64,000 bases of DNA from Coenobita brevimanus (taxonomy: Eukaryota; Arthropoda; Malacostraca; Decapoda; Coenobitidae). The notes below the pieces were generated by a model, which ran no database searches, was not told where the DNA came from, and saw only the letters and a list, made by a program, of their open reading frames with translations. This document shows positions 1-18,469 of this stretch, piece by piece. The stretch is taken from assembly GCA_032717465.1 (NCBI GenBank), contig CM064683.1, forward strand, positions 37,143,042-37,207,041, written 5' to 3'. Position numbers and translations under genes: made by a program. Each line of letters opens with the position of its first letter. Within the stretch, counting starts at the first letter, position 1.

Positions 1-19
1 AACTTGAGGACAGTAAGGT

Positions 20-335
20 GCAATCACAAAATCAATCGCTCAGTAAAAGGTGTTAGGAAGCAAAATAAATCGCTTAGGAAAGGTGTTAGGGAGCAAAATA
101 AATCACTTAGGAAAAGGTGTTAGGGAGCAGAATAAATCGCTTAGCAAAAGGTGTTAGGGAGCAAAATAAATCGCTTAGGAAAATGAGTCAGGGAGCAAAA
201 TAAATCGCTTAGGAAAAGGTGTTAGGGAGCAAAATAAATCGCTAAGGAAAATGTGTCAGGGAGCAAAATAAATCTCTTAGGAAAAGGTGTTAGGGAGCAA
301 AATAAATCGCTTAGGAGAAGGTGTTAGGGGGCTTC
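20..335. repeat. 34-bp minisatellite
   Basis: About nine imperfect head-to-tail copies of a unit near 34 bp containing TAAATCGCTTAGGAAAAGG and GTTAGGGAGCAAAA. It lies in the intron before the first visible sulfotransferase exon. A lone similar stretch occurs near 46605. Confidence 0.85.
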
Positions 336-413
336 TTTAACCGACAAGAATACTAACCCTATAAATTTAAAGTGAGGGTGTTTGTGTCCCTTGATTGAGA
401 CTGTCTGTTACAG

Positions 414-7741
<7,328 letters not shown>

Positions 7742-8880
7742 CAACGGTACCGGTATAGCCTGGCTGCCTCCATGCAAATTTTGAGCTTCAAAAAGACTTC
7801 CATACAGAATAACCCCTAGGGCTTTCAGTGCTAGTTCAGCCTTTTTCACCAGGCCTCAGTGAGCATGTCCAGAGCTGCCAACCTATCCAACTTCCTCGTT
7901 GCGTGAAATTAATAAAAATAAAAACGCATATCTGCTTAATAATACTCCTACAGGCTTTCTGTTAAATATAGCCCCTCTCTGTAATAACATCGATTTCTTT
8001 CTTGCATAGTTACAAAGAACGGGCATCTTAATGGCTTCCACAGCTATTTGAAATGTAAAAACCTGCTTTCCATGTCATGCTGATACGCCTGTGCCTAGTT
8101 TAAAAGACCAGCCAAATGATTAAAATTAATCTATCCAAACATTACACTTTCAGCTACAAGTCACCTACTTTTAATACATCTCCAAGCACATCATCCCAGT
8201 TATTAACTGTAAGCAAAATATCATGCGGAAAGTTGAAAGTTGTGAGAGATGTAAAACCGAAGTATTTACCGAAGTGACTAACCTAACAAAATGATAACAG
8301 GGAGTGTGTGGGATACTTACACTGACGATTTTCCCAAACTGTTGAGCTGTGCAGGACAACTGTATATATCTGCCGCAGTTTCCTTGTGTAATGTCACCGT
8401 AAGGAAGATCCTGAGTCCAGTATTAATGTACTTAGCCAGGAAATTGAGAGTTTATGAAGTTATCCCTTCTCACGTTCGATTGTCAACTCGCGTGTGAGGA
8501 CGCCTTAATTCCGATTTATGTTGTGGTTTAGTTTTTGATATTAATGTGAACGCACCACAACTTATTTCTAACGTAGAAAATAATACAAATCCAGTTATAT
8601 TTCACTGGTCAGGTGTAAAAGGGTTGTCATGGAAATTAGTATAAAGTTGAGCTTACGACGACGTACCATTTAAAGGAAGCTGCGTTGTTTATGCGAGAAT
8701 TCAAACACTGATTAATCCCTTCAAGCCGATAATACATTCAGTATTCAGTCTCGCCATTTTAAAGTGATTCCTCTCAGCAACTGATTTAAAAGTTGGTGCC
8801 CCCTCCCTCTTTGTAGATGAGGGTGCCCGCCATCCACTCACATGAGTGCTGTCACCAGGTGACAAGTGACAAACCAAATG
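7742..8880. other. intergenic, no gene recognised
   Basis: SULT 3' UTR, then unique-looking AT-rich DNA. No conserved reading frame, RNA gene or clear repeat was seen before the SINE at about 8885. Confidence 0.6.
7911..7916 (+). promoter_or_regulatory. AATAAA polyadenylation signal of the SULT gene
   Basis: First AATAAA after the stop codon, 170 bp downstream, with a second overlapping run just after it. Confidence 0.6.
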
Positions 8881-8884
8881 GCAT

Positions 8885-9150
8885 GTTGTGATCCAGGAAA
8901 CCATTTACTACGCAAGATGATAACCACATAACCAACTTGCTGGTTATGTAGTAGGGTAAGGGCTCCAACCGGTTAGAACCTGCAAGGGTTTCCATCTAAA
9001 GGCCGGTAGGGGAATTGCTCACACAATGCCAGTCAGGGACGACTGAAGCTGGTCACCCTCGCCTAAAACGCTGGGACTAATTAGCCTAGTCCCAGGACTC
9101 TACGCTCCTGAAAAGCGTAGAAAAATGGCGATGGATTGGATATAGGCTCC
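8885..9150 (+). mobile_element. diverged SINE copy
   Basis: Carries the SINE lead block (AGGAAACCATTTACTACGC), a diverged A-box region, then the body ATTGCTCACACAATGCCAG and the GGGACTAATTAGCCTAGTCCC segment. It differs enough from the 56.4-kb copy to be an older or distinct subfamily. Confidence 0.65.
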
Positions 9151-9325
9151 TTGAACGCGAGGCCTTGGGGTGGTAGTTTATGATGGAGGAATTGAGTGGA
9201 ACAATGGGACTGGGGTGTATTATTTTAATCTACTCATCACACTCCCAATACACTCCAGTCCCATCCTTCCTCATTTCCTCCATCATAAACCTAGCACCCC
9301 AAGACCTCGCATTCAACGATGACCC
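9150..9325. repeat. imperfect 70-bp inverted repeat
   Basis: About 70 bp from 9151 (GCGAGGCCTTGGGGTGG onward) pairs with 9248-9325 (reverse of AGCACCCCAAGACCTCGC). Identity is roughly 85 percent, around a short AT-rich loop near 9222-9245. Confidence 0.8.
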
Positions 9326-9354
9326 GCACATCCACCTAATTATTATTTCTACAC

Positions 9355-9545
9355 ATTTGAGGGGGGAAGAGGGAGGGGGAGGCCGAGGATGAGATGGAGG
9401 GATGGGGTGGAGAGGTATATGAGAGAGGGGGGTGTGAGTTGGGAGCAGGGCAGTGAAATGGCGGGGGACAGGGCGACTTGGAGGCGATTTGTTTGTGGCC
9501 ACCCCAAACGGGATTGAGGCGTCTGGCAATAGATAGACAGATAGA
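9355..9545 (+). mobile_element. LINE 3' end, 5'-truncated
   Basis: Begins GAGGGGGAGGCCGAGGATG, which encodes the RPRMRWRDG segment of the family reverse transcriptase C-terminus. It ends with TTTGTTTGTGGCCACCCC, GATTGAGGCGTCTGGC and a short TAGA run. Confidence 0.9.
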
Positions 9546-9554
9546 ATATTCTCC

Positions 9555-9840
9555 CCCTTTACTGCCCTGGTCTCACTACCATACAGCATTACACTAACTC
9601 ATGTCGCATACAAAGATCCCTTAACACAGAGGGAGAACCCTCTCGGTGTCAGGTAAGGAAACAGCTCCCCGAACTTCTTCCAACCCTCAAGACTCGCCAG
9701 CAAGATCAATCCTTTCATGCTTAGTAATCTCATGATCCTCCAGACACACTGCACTCATGAAATCAGCTTTTATCTCACAGCCTACCTCTAATACCACTAC
9801 ATTTGTTATGCATCCACTTATCACAAGCACTGCTAGCTTC
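9555..9840 (-). mobile_element. fragment of a second LINE family
   Basis: Minus-strand translation reads EGWKKFGELFPYLT, then CVKGSLYAT, a stop, and VMLYGSETRAVK. This resembles the region after the catalytic YADD in common animal LINE reverse transcriptases (CVR..MLYGSETW). It abuts the tail of the preceding LINE. Confidence 0.6.
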
Positions 9841-10110
9841 AATTTTATCCCAACTGAACTATCCCATTGCAACTAGGAGCAATTGGGTACTGTATTGTAT
9901 TCAAGTTAACATCAAATTATTTTATTTAAGGAAGAGGAACCCTAGGAGTCAAAGGCTTCTGAATCTACTTCAGTTAACCCATCTTCACTGTTGGTACATC
10001 TTATGAATTGTATTTAGGTTACCACCAGACGATTTTATTTGGCTCCTAAAAACTTCAGCACAGCTAAAGGGTTAAAGAAAACTTTGTGACCGCAGGGGTT
10101 AGATATACCC

Positions 10111-10116
10111 TTTATT
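10111..10116 (-). promoter_or_regulatory. AATAAA polyadenylation signal of the snoRNA host gene
   Basis: Minus-strand AATAAA about 85 nt after a predicted acceptor (TTCACCTTCAG, exon edge 10199). It defines the 3' end of the host transcript. Confidence 0.65.
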
Positions 10117-10389
10117 AAGACATTCATAGATACAGGTCCTTTCCAAATTCAATCAAATAATCCCGAGGTAGCAAAAATGAAGAGAAACTCATACTCAGGC
10201 TGAAGGTGAATGATTCATGTTAGGTTGATGAAAATGAACCGAGTCTAACCATCACTAACAATGTGTCATATTGATCTACCGAGGCATTATTAACAACTTA
10301 CAAGGAGTGACCCTCAGCCACAGTTACCAGTCAACTGAGGAAGAAATATTGCTAATCTCCAGCTCCTGCTCTTGTTACCACAAAGATAA

Positions 10390-10456
10390 AAATCAGTTAT
10401 ATTGTGGACAAACCCTGTCATTCCACAATAATACAGACTCTACATCATCATCATCA
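10390..10456 (-). ncRNA. candidate third C/D snoRNA
   Basis: Minus strand has a TGATGA run near 10444-10456 and CTGA at 10393-10396, about the same length as the other snoRNAs. However, its C box sits in a (GAT)n run, it is only about 27 nt from the predicted acceptor at 10365, and its match to 18S rRNA is imperfect. It occupies the last intron position where a unit would be expected. Confidence 0.3.
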
Positions 10457-10763
10457 TAACTCTTATTTCCACCTAGATAAATCAGTCTTCATGTTTAGGA
10501 AATTAATCAGAAGTACAAGAGAACTCTAGGTATAGTCTCAACTTCCCCTCTTAATTATGCTGCAGAAGTTAATCCTTATTATTATTCAGGTAGATAATAC
10601 TGGACAACTGTGATATTGCTACCCTAAAACAGTTAACTACTACAGCTTACCCTCTTCTGGAAAAATAACTGTCCTGATGGCAATGCACATACGGCAGACC
10701 TGCAAGAAATGTCACTACTAAGTAAATCTATAATTCCTTCCTCAATATACTTTTTACTTCACA

Positions 10764-10828
10764 AGGTCAGAGCTTTTAAATATAATCAGAACTCATAGGA
10801 TTGACAGATTCTGTTTCTCATCATGAAA
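10764..10828 (-). ncRNA. box C/D snoRNA, family A copy 4 (18S Um1288-type guide)
   Basis: C box ATGATGA at 10818-10824, D box CTGA at 10767-10770, D'-like ATGA at 10793-10796. The 14 nt before D' (10797-10810) read AATCTGTCAATCCT, exactly complementary to 18S AGGATTGACAGATT. The fifth base from D' pairs with the U that I count as human U1288, the site assigned to SNORD110. D box to acceptor: 67 nt. Confidence 0.85.
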
Positions 10829-11329
10829 CTCAACTGATCACTTCAATCTGATACATCTTCACTGTTTTGTGCAGCTGTCTTTAATTTTGTTCATATTATA
10901 AAGAACGAGTAGTCAGGGAGGATAATGAGGGGTTTACCTAACTCCCCCTTCCCCTTCCCCTCCCTGGTCCAGAGCCTCCCCAGATCCAAACATAATCTTC
11001 AAAGGATAGCATAAATAAACTAAAATGAGCAATGTTTTGATGGGGATATAAGTCATTTAGGGAAAGCATACATTATCTAAAGTAAGCAGTTGTTCAGCAA
11101 AAGTTAACCTTAACCAAAATGTCATGCCTGCCTCACCATATGGCAATAGTGGCGCTGTTTCAGTAGGGAGGGAAGACCATCAACTTGCAACCCTTACATC
11201 TCACACAACAGTTGTCACCTGGATGATGAACCAGCCTTTATTTTAGGCCTCCTCCTCACATGATCCTGAAGAGATAAACTGTGCATCATCACCAGTTGCA
11301 TTTCATATATAAGGAGTGCTTCTGGATTA

Positions 11330-11400
11330 AACTCAGATAAAAATAGCCGCGGAACTGTTTCATAACAATCAATCGGTAATTCCATGTTCATCATTACATA
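11330..11400 (-). ncRNA. box C/D snoRNA, family B copy 7 (18S Um627-type guide)
   Basis: C box ATGATGA at 11388-11394, D box CTGA at 11333-11336. The guide GGAATTACCG at 11374-11383 is complementary to 18S CGGTAATTCC (530 loop), followed by D' TTGA. The fifth base from D' pairs with the U next to the universal G530, modified as Um627 in human and Um578 in yeast (SNORD65/snR77). It also holds CCGCGGCT, complementary to the adjoining 18S AGCCGCGG. D box to acceptor: 67 nt. Confidence 0.85.
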
Positions 11401-11669
11401 AAATATATTGCCTATCAAAAAAATGATAAACTAAATGCTCCTACCAACAAAAATGGCATGATTTATAAAACTGAATGTTCCTACCAACAAAGACAGCCCT
11501 AGCATGTATGAAATATGGATGGTGGGTGTTAGGGAAGAAATGACGACATGTAGAGCTATATGGTATGTAGGACTGCCGGGCCTTGGGAGCAGGCTGTGAT
11601 GCCAATGCCCAGGGTAGGACACACACAAAAAATAACACACACATTAATAAATAATGTATAACAAAACAA

Positions 11670-12355
11670 GAGGTCCAGGAAGAGATGAGGAAATTAGATA
11701 GGGGAAAAGCCAATGGCCCTGATGAGATTTTGTGTTTGTTATTACAGGAATGTGTAAAAGAGCTAAGGAATCCATTACAATCAATTTTTGGAGAAACCTT
11801 AAGACAAGAAAAACTACCTGATAATTGGAAAAATGCAAACACTGTGCCCTTTTTCAAGAAAGGAAACAGAAAAAAAATCCACTTAACTACCAACCAGTAC
11901 CACTGACCAACGTCGTAAGCAAGATGTTAGAAAAACTGATACGAAGAACTTGGGTAAATCATGTTACTAACCTATTAAGTTACTATGACAGAGTTGCAGA
12001 TATAATACAGAAAAGAGATGGCTGGATAGACAACATATATTTGGATTTCAAGAAGGCATTTGACAGAGTACCACACAAAAGACTTTTATGGAAACTGTAT
12101 GATCAAGGAGGAGTCCAAGGTAAACTATATGACTGGATGCAAGATTTTCTCAGTAAAAAGGATATGAGAACAGTGCTAGGGGGAAATTACTCATCATGGA
12201 GATAAGTGACGAGTGGCGTTCCACAGGGCTCGGTGCTGGCACCAATTATGTTTTTAGTATGTATACATGACACAGACAGCAACATTGGAAATGGAAGCTA
12301 CCTAAAAATGTTTGCTGATGATGCAAAAATACAAAGGGAAATTACAGAAATGGCA
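11670..12355 (+). mobile_element. LINE fragment (CR1/Jockey-like reverse transcriptase)
   Basis: Broken frames read KANGPDEI, then LDFKKAFDRVPHKRLLWKL, TSGVPQGSVLAPIMFLV and KMFADDAKI: the palm motifs of a reverse transcriptase unlike the dominant LINE family here. At least one frameshift (about 11880) and a stop (about 12202). It lies antisense to the snoRNA host gene, in its longest intron. Confidence 0.85.
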
Positions 12356-12829
12356 TGAATTAAATACCTGAATACTCCTACCAACAAAACTGCCAGGAAT
12401 TAAATAACCGAATGCTCCAACCCCCCAAAATGGCATGAATTATATATAATTCAATGTTCCTCTTCACAAGCAAAGTACTGTACCTGAAGGAAAGCAACAT
12501 CAATATCTACACAGGTTCAAGGTAGCCTACTCTGAAAACAACTATACACACAGCATAAGAAGACAGTCAGTTTAACAGTTCAGAAAGACCACTCACTTCT
12601 ATAGTTCAGTGGCCTTAACTTGACTAAGATTTTCATTCTTTTGGAACTCATTTCCCATAGTACACTGGGTGGATATGACAATACTATGGCTCTACAACAT
12701 TTCCACAGTACTTTTTTAATATCAATATATATATATATTTTCCAGCTCAGTCTCAGCTAGGTGAACACAGCATAGTTTTCATCATTATCCCACCCTTATT
12801 TCCTACTAATCAGTAACATAGGTACCAAG

Positions 12830-13090
12830 AAACCATTTACTAGGCTGAGTGGTAACCATATAACCAAATCATGGCACCTGGTGGTTTAGTGGGTAATTAA
12901 GGCACTCCAATCGGATTGAGCCTGTGTTGGTTTATATCCAAGGGGTGGTTGGAGTTTACTGCTCATGTAATGCCACTCAGGGATGAGTAAGGCTGGTTGC
13001 TCTCATCTTAAATGTCAGGACCAACTTGCCCAGCACTGGGCTCTTACATTCCTTGTGGGGAAACACAGGATTAGATGATGATGATGATAA
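12830..13090 (+). mobile_element. tRNA-derived SINE
   Basis: Full-length type copy: lead block with AAACCATTTACTAGGC, A-box-like TGGTTTAGTGGGTAA, B-box-like GGTTTATATCC, body with AATGCCACTCAGGGATGAG, and a GGATTAGATGATGATG tail. Confidence 0.8.
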
Positions 13091-13099
13091 TAATAATCT

Positions 13100-14560
13100 A
13101 TCTATCTATTGCCAGACGCCTCAATCCCGTTTGGGGTGGCCACAAACAAATCACCTCCAAGTCGCCCTGTCCCCCGCCATTTCACTCCCCTGCTCCCAGC
13201 TCACACCCCCCTCTCTCATATACCTCTCCACCCCATCCCTCCATCTCATCCTCGGCCTCCCCCTCCCTCTTTCCCCCTCCACCTCACTCACATACACTCT
13301 CTTCGTCAGTCTTTCACCCTCCATCCTCTCCACATGGCCAAACCACTTCAGTGTGTTCCTCATAACGCTTCCTATCTCATCCACATCAACACCACAACGC
13401 TCCTTTATATCCTCATTCGTCAGCCTGTCTCTCCATGTGACTCCACAGGCTCCTCTTAAATAACTCATTTCCACTGCTCTCACTCTTGACTTGTGTCCTT
13501 CCAACAACGTCCAAGCTTCACTTCCGTACGTTAGAGTTGGTATCACAATACTGTCATGTAGTAACTTTTTCACTTCCATGCTCACTTCCCTGTTTCTTAT
13601 CACTGCTTTCAAGGAACCAGCAACCTTTCTTCCCTGCTGTACCCTTTCAAGCACTTCACCCTCCAAACCTCCATCCTTACTCATCACACTACCCAAGTAC
13701 TTAAACGTACTCACATTTTCCAATTCCTCACCATCCAACCTCGCTGTACATTCACTGACTTCACCTCTCTCAAAGACCATCACTTTACTCTTCCCTACAT
13801 TCACCTTTAGATTCCGTTTCTTACACACTCTCCCAAACTCATCCACCAAGCCTTGCAGCTCTCCTTCGTCTTCACTCAACAACACAGTATCATCTGCAAA
13901 CAACAGTACAGGGAGTTTCCAAACACTATCCTCTCTCACCATGGCCACTCCAACATCCACTACCCTACCTTGTACCTCTTTTATTACCCCATCCATGTAC
14001 AGATTGAACAACCATGGAGACATGACACATCCCTGTTTCAACCCAACCTTCAAAGAGAAAAATTCACTTAGTTCACCATCCACACGCACTGCAGCCTTCG
14101 CACCATCGTGCATACTCTTCACAGCATTCAACAACTTTCCATCTACTCCATATATTCTTAACACTTTCCACAATCCTTGTCTATCCACCCTGTCATATGC
14201 TTTCTCCAAATCCATGAATGCCGCATGCAACTTCTTTCCCTTCTCTAGAAACTTTTCCACTAAAGATCTGAGAATGAATATCTGATCTACACAACCTCTT
14301 CCCTTCCTAAAGCCTCCCTGTTCTTCTCCAACTAATTTCTCTGTTCTTTCTCTAACTCTGTCAATAAGTATCCTGCCATACACTTTTCCTATTATACTAA
14401 GAAGACAAATGCCCCTATGGTTACCACACACTTCTTTTTCCCCTTTTCCTTTGTACAAGGGAATAATTATACCTGACTTCCAATCCTCCGGGACTCTACC
14501 TTCCTCCCAGGCCAATCTGCACATCTTCCACATCCATTCTACTACTAATACCAATAATAA
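13100..14560 (-). mobile_element. LINE with near-intact reverse transcriptase
   Basis: Minus-strand frame open for 467 residues to 13151. Motifs in order: SGIIIPLYKGKG, GFRKGRGCVDQIFILRSL, AAFMDLEKAYDRVDRQGLW, VGLKQGCVMSPWLFNLYMDG, VLLFADDTVLLSEDEGELQG (catalytic FADD), FKYLGSVMSKDG, SEAWTLLEGHK and a C-terminal [14 protein letters not shown]. The upstream endonuclease domain is absent, so the copy is 5'-truncated. The 3' tail has GGCCACCCC, TCTGGCAATAGATAG and a TAGA run at 13095-13110. An open frame with few lesions suggests recent insertion. It occupies the same host-gene intron as the CR1-like fragment. Confidence 0.95.
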
Positions 14561-14655
14561 TATAAATTGTTGGATTCAAGGATTCATGCCAACCAAAAAG
14601 TAAGTACCTATGTGTCTCCCCTCACCATGTGGCAGCATTGACGTAAACTCCATAC

Positions 14656-14716
14656 CGAGGTAACTCCGTCAAATGCAAACCATATGTCTGGATGTGAAAG
14701 TGCAAACGCAGTACAC
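14656..14716 (-). other. snoRNA host exon, example of the short type
   Basis: Acceptor CTTGCAG at 14717-14723, donor GTATGG just below 14656. It is paralogous to 10651-10699, 17112-17149 and 19265-19328, all of which follow a family A snoRNA. Confidence 0.6.
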
Positions 14717-14778
14717 CTGCAAGAAATGGACTACTATAGAAAGGAATAATGTCCATCTACAATACTCTTAATTTTACA

Positions 14779-14846
14779 TGGTCAGAGCTGTGTATTATAA
14801 TCAGAACTCATAGGATTGACAGATTTTTTTATTCTCATCATAAAAG
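14779..14846 (-). ncRNA. box C/D snoRNA, family A copy 3
   Basis: C box core TGATGA at 14835-14840, D box CTGA at 14782-14785, and the invariant guide with D' ATGA (guide 14812-14825). D box to acceptor: 65 nt. Confidence 0.85.
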
Positions 14847-15107
14847 ATAATTGGGGTATGACTGGAGGTCCCCATGATGATGATGACATTTAAATTGAAC
14901 CAAAAGTGCAGTAACTCACCATCAGCATCTGGCAGCAGTTGCACACATAATGAAGACAACACAACTTGCACCAGCTGACTCTCACATCGTAGTTATCACC
15001 CCACCGATGAACCATAACTTGATATTCATCCCTCTTGTGATGCTGGAGAGGTGAAACTATGCTTCAATACAAGTTACATTCAAAGGATCAGGTGTGCTTA
15101 CGAATTA

Positions 15108-15177
15108 TAATCAGACAAAAATTGCCGCGGACTGGTTTCATTACAATCAATCGGTAATTCCATGTTCATCATTACAT
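15108..15177 (-). ncRNA. box C/D snoRNA, family B copy 6
   Basis: C box core at 15166-15171, D box CTGA at 15111-15114, guide GGAATTACCG and D' TTGA intact, accessory segment CCGCGGC present. D box to acceptor: 68 nt. Confidence 0.85.
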
Positions 15178-15540
15178 CTATCTACTGCCAAAGACCTTAT
15201 TCCTATACGAGGTGGCTGCAAACAAATTACCTTCACGTCATCCTGTCCTTTGTTATTTGGCTGTTCTCCCTCCAACTCACATCCACCTCTCTAAGATATC
15301 GTTCCACTCCATACTCCATCCTATTCTTGGTTTCCCCCCCCCTCCTCACATACATTCTTCATTGGTCTCCCATTCTCCATCCTCCTCACATGGCAAAACC
15401 ATCTAAAAATATTTGTCAATACTTTCAATCACATCCACATCAACATCACAACACTCTTTCACTTCCTCATTTGTCTGTCTGTCTCTCTATATAACTACAC
15501 TCCTCTCATGTAATTCATTTCCACTGCTCTCACTCCTGAT
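15175..15540 (-). mobile_element. decayed 5'-truncated LINE
   Basis: Diverged copy of the dominant LINE tail and reverse transcriptase C-terminus. It directly abuts the 5' side of snoRNA B copy 6. Confidence 0.75.
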
Positions 15541-15859
15541 CTGTGACACTGTTGACTTTTACAAACTAATAAAGTGCCAATAAATGATATATGACTAATC
15601 AACTAAATAGAATTGAAGAGCAAGCTCCTATTCATAAGCTTAGTTTACATCTGGAATCTAACGTCAAAATAGGATTACACAACCGTTTACTGCAGTCAAC
15701 AAACAGTAACAAGACAATCTGACACCTAGACTAATTCATCATAAACAAACAACAACTTCCTTCAATACCATCGACCCAACCTCTTACACGCCCCAAATGA
15801 CAGGGCAAGGTACGATTAAAAAAGCAGAGAAAGAAAAAACATTAGAGGAAGAATTACAT

Positions 15860-16335
15860 TAATTTTACTCTAAACTTCCCTACAATTGCCATCTCTCCAT
15901 CTTGAATGCTGAGCCGTAGCAACTGATTAACACTAGAATATGATGAAAGTTACAAAGACGTGTTATGGAAGTGGCTATAAAGTAGCAGTATTGTCTCTCT
16001 TCGTCACCAAACTATACGACATAAGCTGCAAAAGGATAAAAATCTTAGGTGTATAATCAACAGCACTATTAGTGAAATGGACCAGCCACTCACACAACTC
16101 ATGGCTATGGAAACCTGGCTCCAACTATACACCTTGTACTCTTAACTTTGCCTAAATTCCCACCTCTCCATCTTGAATGCTGAGCTGTAAAAATAGACAC
16201 ACTAGATTACAATGCTAGTCACAAAGAATCCTACGGAAAGTATGTAGGGCAGTAGAAATGTCTCCTGCCACTGACCTAGATAAATAAGCTACAAAATGCT
16301 AAAAATCTAGGTCAAGTTGAAGAGAATATAGCTTC
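15860..16335 (+). mobile_element. two adjacent MITE copies
   Basis: Copies at about 15860-16050 and 16133-16335, both with the core GCCATCTCTCCATCTTGAAT (or CCCACCTCTCCATCTTGAAT) and ends resembling TTACTCTAACTTGGCC. They lie in the intron upstream (lower coordinates) of snoRNA B copy 6. Confidence 0.65.
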
Positions 16336-16529
16336 ATTCTAGGCTAAACAAAATTGAAATAGGGGACTTACCACAACCAACTGGTACAATACAGTCGACT
16401 CCCAGATCACGGCTGTCTGTCAGCCCAGGAATCAGGCTTTAGTATCTGAACCAGGCCTCATCCTGGAAAAAAAAAAAAAAACTTTAACACATATGCTACA
16501 TTACCAGACAATCCATGGTTTTTAAACAA

Positions 16530-16600
16530 TAATCAGAGAAAAGCAGCCATGGAATTGGTTTCATTAAATTCAATCGGTAATTCCACATTCATCATTATAT
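16530..16600 (-). ncRNA. box C/D snoRNA, family B copy 5
   Basis: C box core at 16589-16594, D box CTGA at 16533-16536, guide GGAATTACCG with D' TTGA. The accessory segment is CCATGGCTGCT, two changes from a perfect 11-nt complement of 18S AGCAGCCGCGG. D box to acceptor: 70 nt. Confidence 0.85.
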
Positions 16601-16779
16601 GTGTCAGAGTGGTAATATTTTAGTGAGAGAGAAAGAGAATGATTATAAGTTAATTATCTAAATTTATGTCACACCTCCACTTAAGGTATCCCAACATACT
16701 AGGGTTAACAATGATACAGCTGATGGTTTTCAATGCAATGGAAGGTTATTATCTGCCAATACCAGCTAATTACTTTCCA

Positions 16780-17010
16780 CAAGTCTAGAAAACATTAGGA
16801 GAAATACTTTGTATGATGGTTTGGCCTTGTTGAGACAATGGAAAATGGAAGGCTTACTAGAGAGTGACTGAGGTGGAGAGGAAGATGAAGGGATAGGTTG
16901 GTGAGCTACATGAGTATTCGAGAGGGCAACCATATGGCATGAGGGAAGGTGACAGGAAGGTGATTTGTTTGTGGTCATCCATTACACGGTTAAGGCATTC
17001 TGGTGCGAAA
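16780..17010 (+). mobile_element. decayed 5'-truncated LINE
   Basis: Reads like the family 3' end (GAGAAATACTTTGTATGATGG, then GATTTGTTTGTGGTCATCC), with many substitutions. Confidence 0.75.
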
Positions 17011-17213
17011 GACAGACACATTCTAAGAGTCAAGAGTAGTTAGTAGCCAAGTGTCAAACTTTCTGGGTACATGGTAAAGCTACATGATAATGAAAAATCA
17101 AAGGCGCTTACCAACAATAGTTCCATTTTCTGGCAGTGCACACACAGACCTGAAAGAAAATTACTATTACAGAAAGCAAAAACTTCAGTCCATAACAGAC
17201 TCTCTAATTCACA

Positions 17214-17281
17214 TGGTCAGGCTAATAAATATAATCAGAACTCATAGGATTGACAGATTTTCAACATTCTCATCACATTAC
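17214..17281 (-). ncRNA. box C/D snoRNA, family A copy 2
   Basis: C box GTGATGA ending at 17270, D box CTGA at 17217-17220, guide at 17246-17259 with D' ATGA. D box to acceptor: 67 nt. Confidence 0.85.
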
Positions 17282-17756
17282 AACTAATGATCATATGCTT
17301 AAATGTTAAATTACTAAGTGGAATGCAAGCTCCCTATTTTTATCATTTCTGAACCAAGCAAGCCAGATGGAGCGTGTTTAGGTTTCTGTATTGTCGTTAA
17401 CTGCACTGTAATGTGGAATACAGGCAGACCAAACCTCGAAACCACAGGTGTTCCAAAAATGGCAATAACAATTTAGGGAGGTTGCTTTCCACTTTCCAGC
17501 TTATGGTTCAAGCACATGGCCCTAAGCTTCACCGAAACTGCAGTAAGCGACTCACCCTCAACATCTGGCAGCAATGACGTACAGTACACTCAGTCTTTCA
17601 GCAACACCAGTAACTTGGAAAAGCTGAATCTCATGCCACTTGACTGACGAACCAGGCTTTGATATCTAGCCCTGACCCCATCTTTCTGTGGTCCTGGGGA
17701 GAGAAAACTGTCTGTAATTATCAGTTACATTTCCTGAGTGAGGTGTGCTTCGAAAT

Positions 17757-17826
17757 CAATCAGAAAAAAATTGCCGCGGACTTGTTTCATTCCAATCAAT
17801 CGGTAATTCCATGCTCATCATTAGTA
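17757..17826 (-). ncRNA. box C/D snoRNA, family B copy 4
   Basis: C box core at 17815-17820, D box CTGA at 17760-17763, guide and D' intact, CCGCGGC accessory segment. D box to acceptor: 66 nt. Confidence 0.85.
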
Positions 17827-18469
17827 ACCTCAAAGTGTCAACAACTGATACATTACCAAACAACCACACTACTGCAATCAACAAACACAAAAATAACAAA
17901 CTGAGAGAAACACTATGCCCTTCTTAGTTCAAAGTACAGATATTCTTGGAAATTGACCAGTTTCCTTAAAAATGCTGCTGATCTCCATGTTGATTCAAGC
18001 ATCTTAGAGAAAGAAGTTGGTAGTTTATTTACACTCCTGAAGGTGAAGGGTTGGATGAATGAATGAAAAAATGACATCTAAACCATCCCATATAGTAGTG
18101 TCATATTACATTGTATACAGAAGCATGCAAGAGTGCTGGAAGCTCTTTATATTTATGAATATGAAAAACATAATTATTACAGCAATGAAGCAGAAATCCT
18201 ATGTCACAGCAAAAAATGTCACCAACTCATAGGATTAATAATTAAATTCAGATTAATTACCCAAGGTCCAAATCACCATCAGCATCCAACTTACCATCAG
18301 TAACTGGCACTCGAGTATGAAATGGTCAACTCCCCCACTACAGTTGCCTGTCAGTCCAGAAACCAGGATTTACCATCTAACCCAGGCTTCCTTATCATCC
18401 AGTGTAGATAAAAACAGCTTCTTTACTTGTTTTGTTATTTTACTGTACAAGGCAAATTTTCCAGTGATA

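Noticed and set aside
10444..10456. reading the TGATGA run as a certain C box
   Set aside because: Falls in a (GAT)n run and lacks the spacing of the eleven accepted snoRNAs; kept only as a weak candidate.
11441..11893. 150-residue minus-strand frame
   Set aside because: Antisense of a LINE fragment plus repeat, with no domain features.
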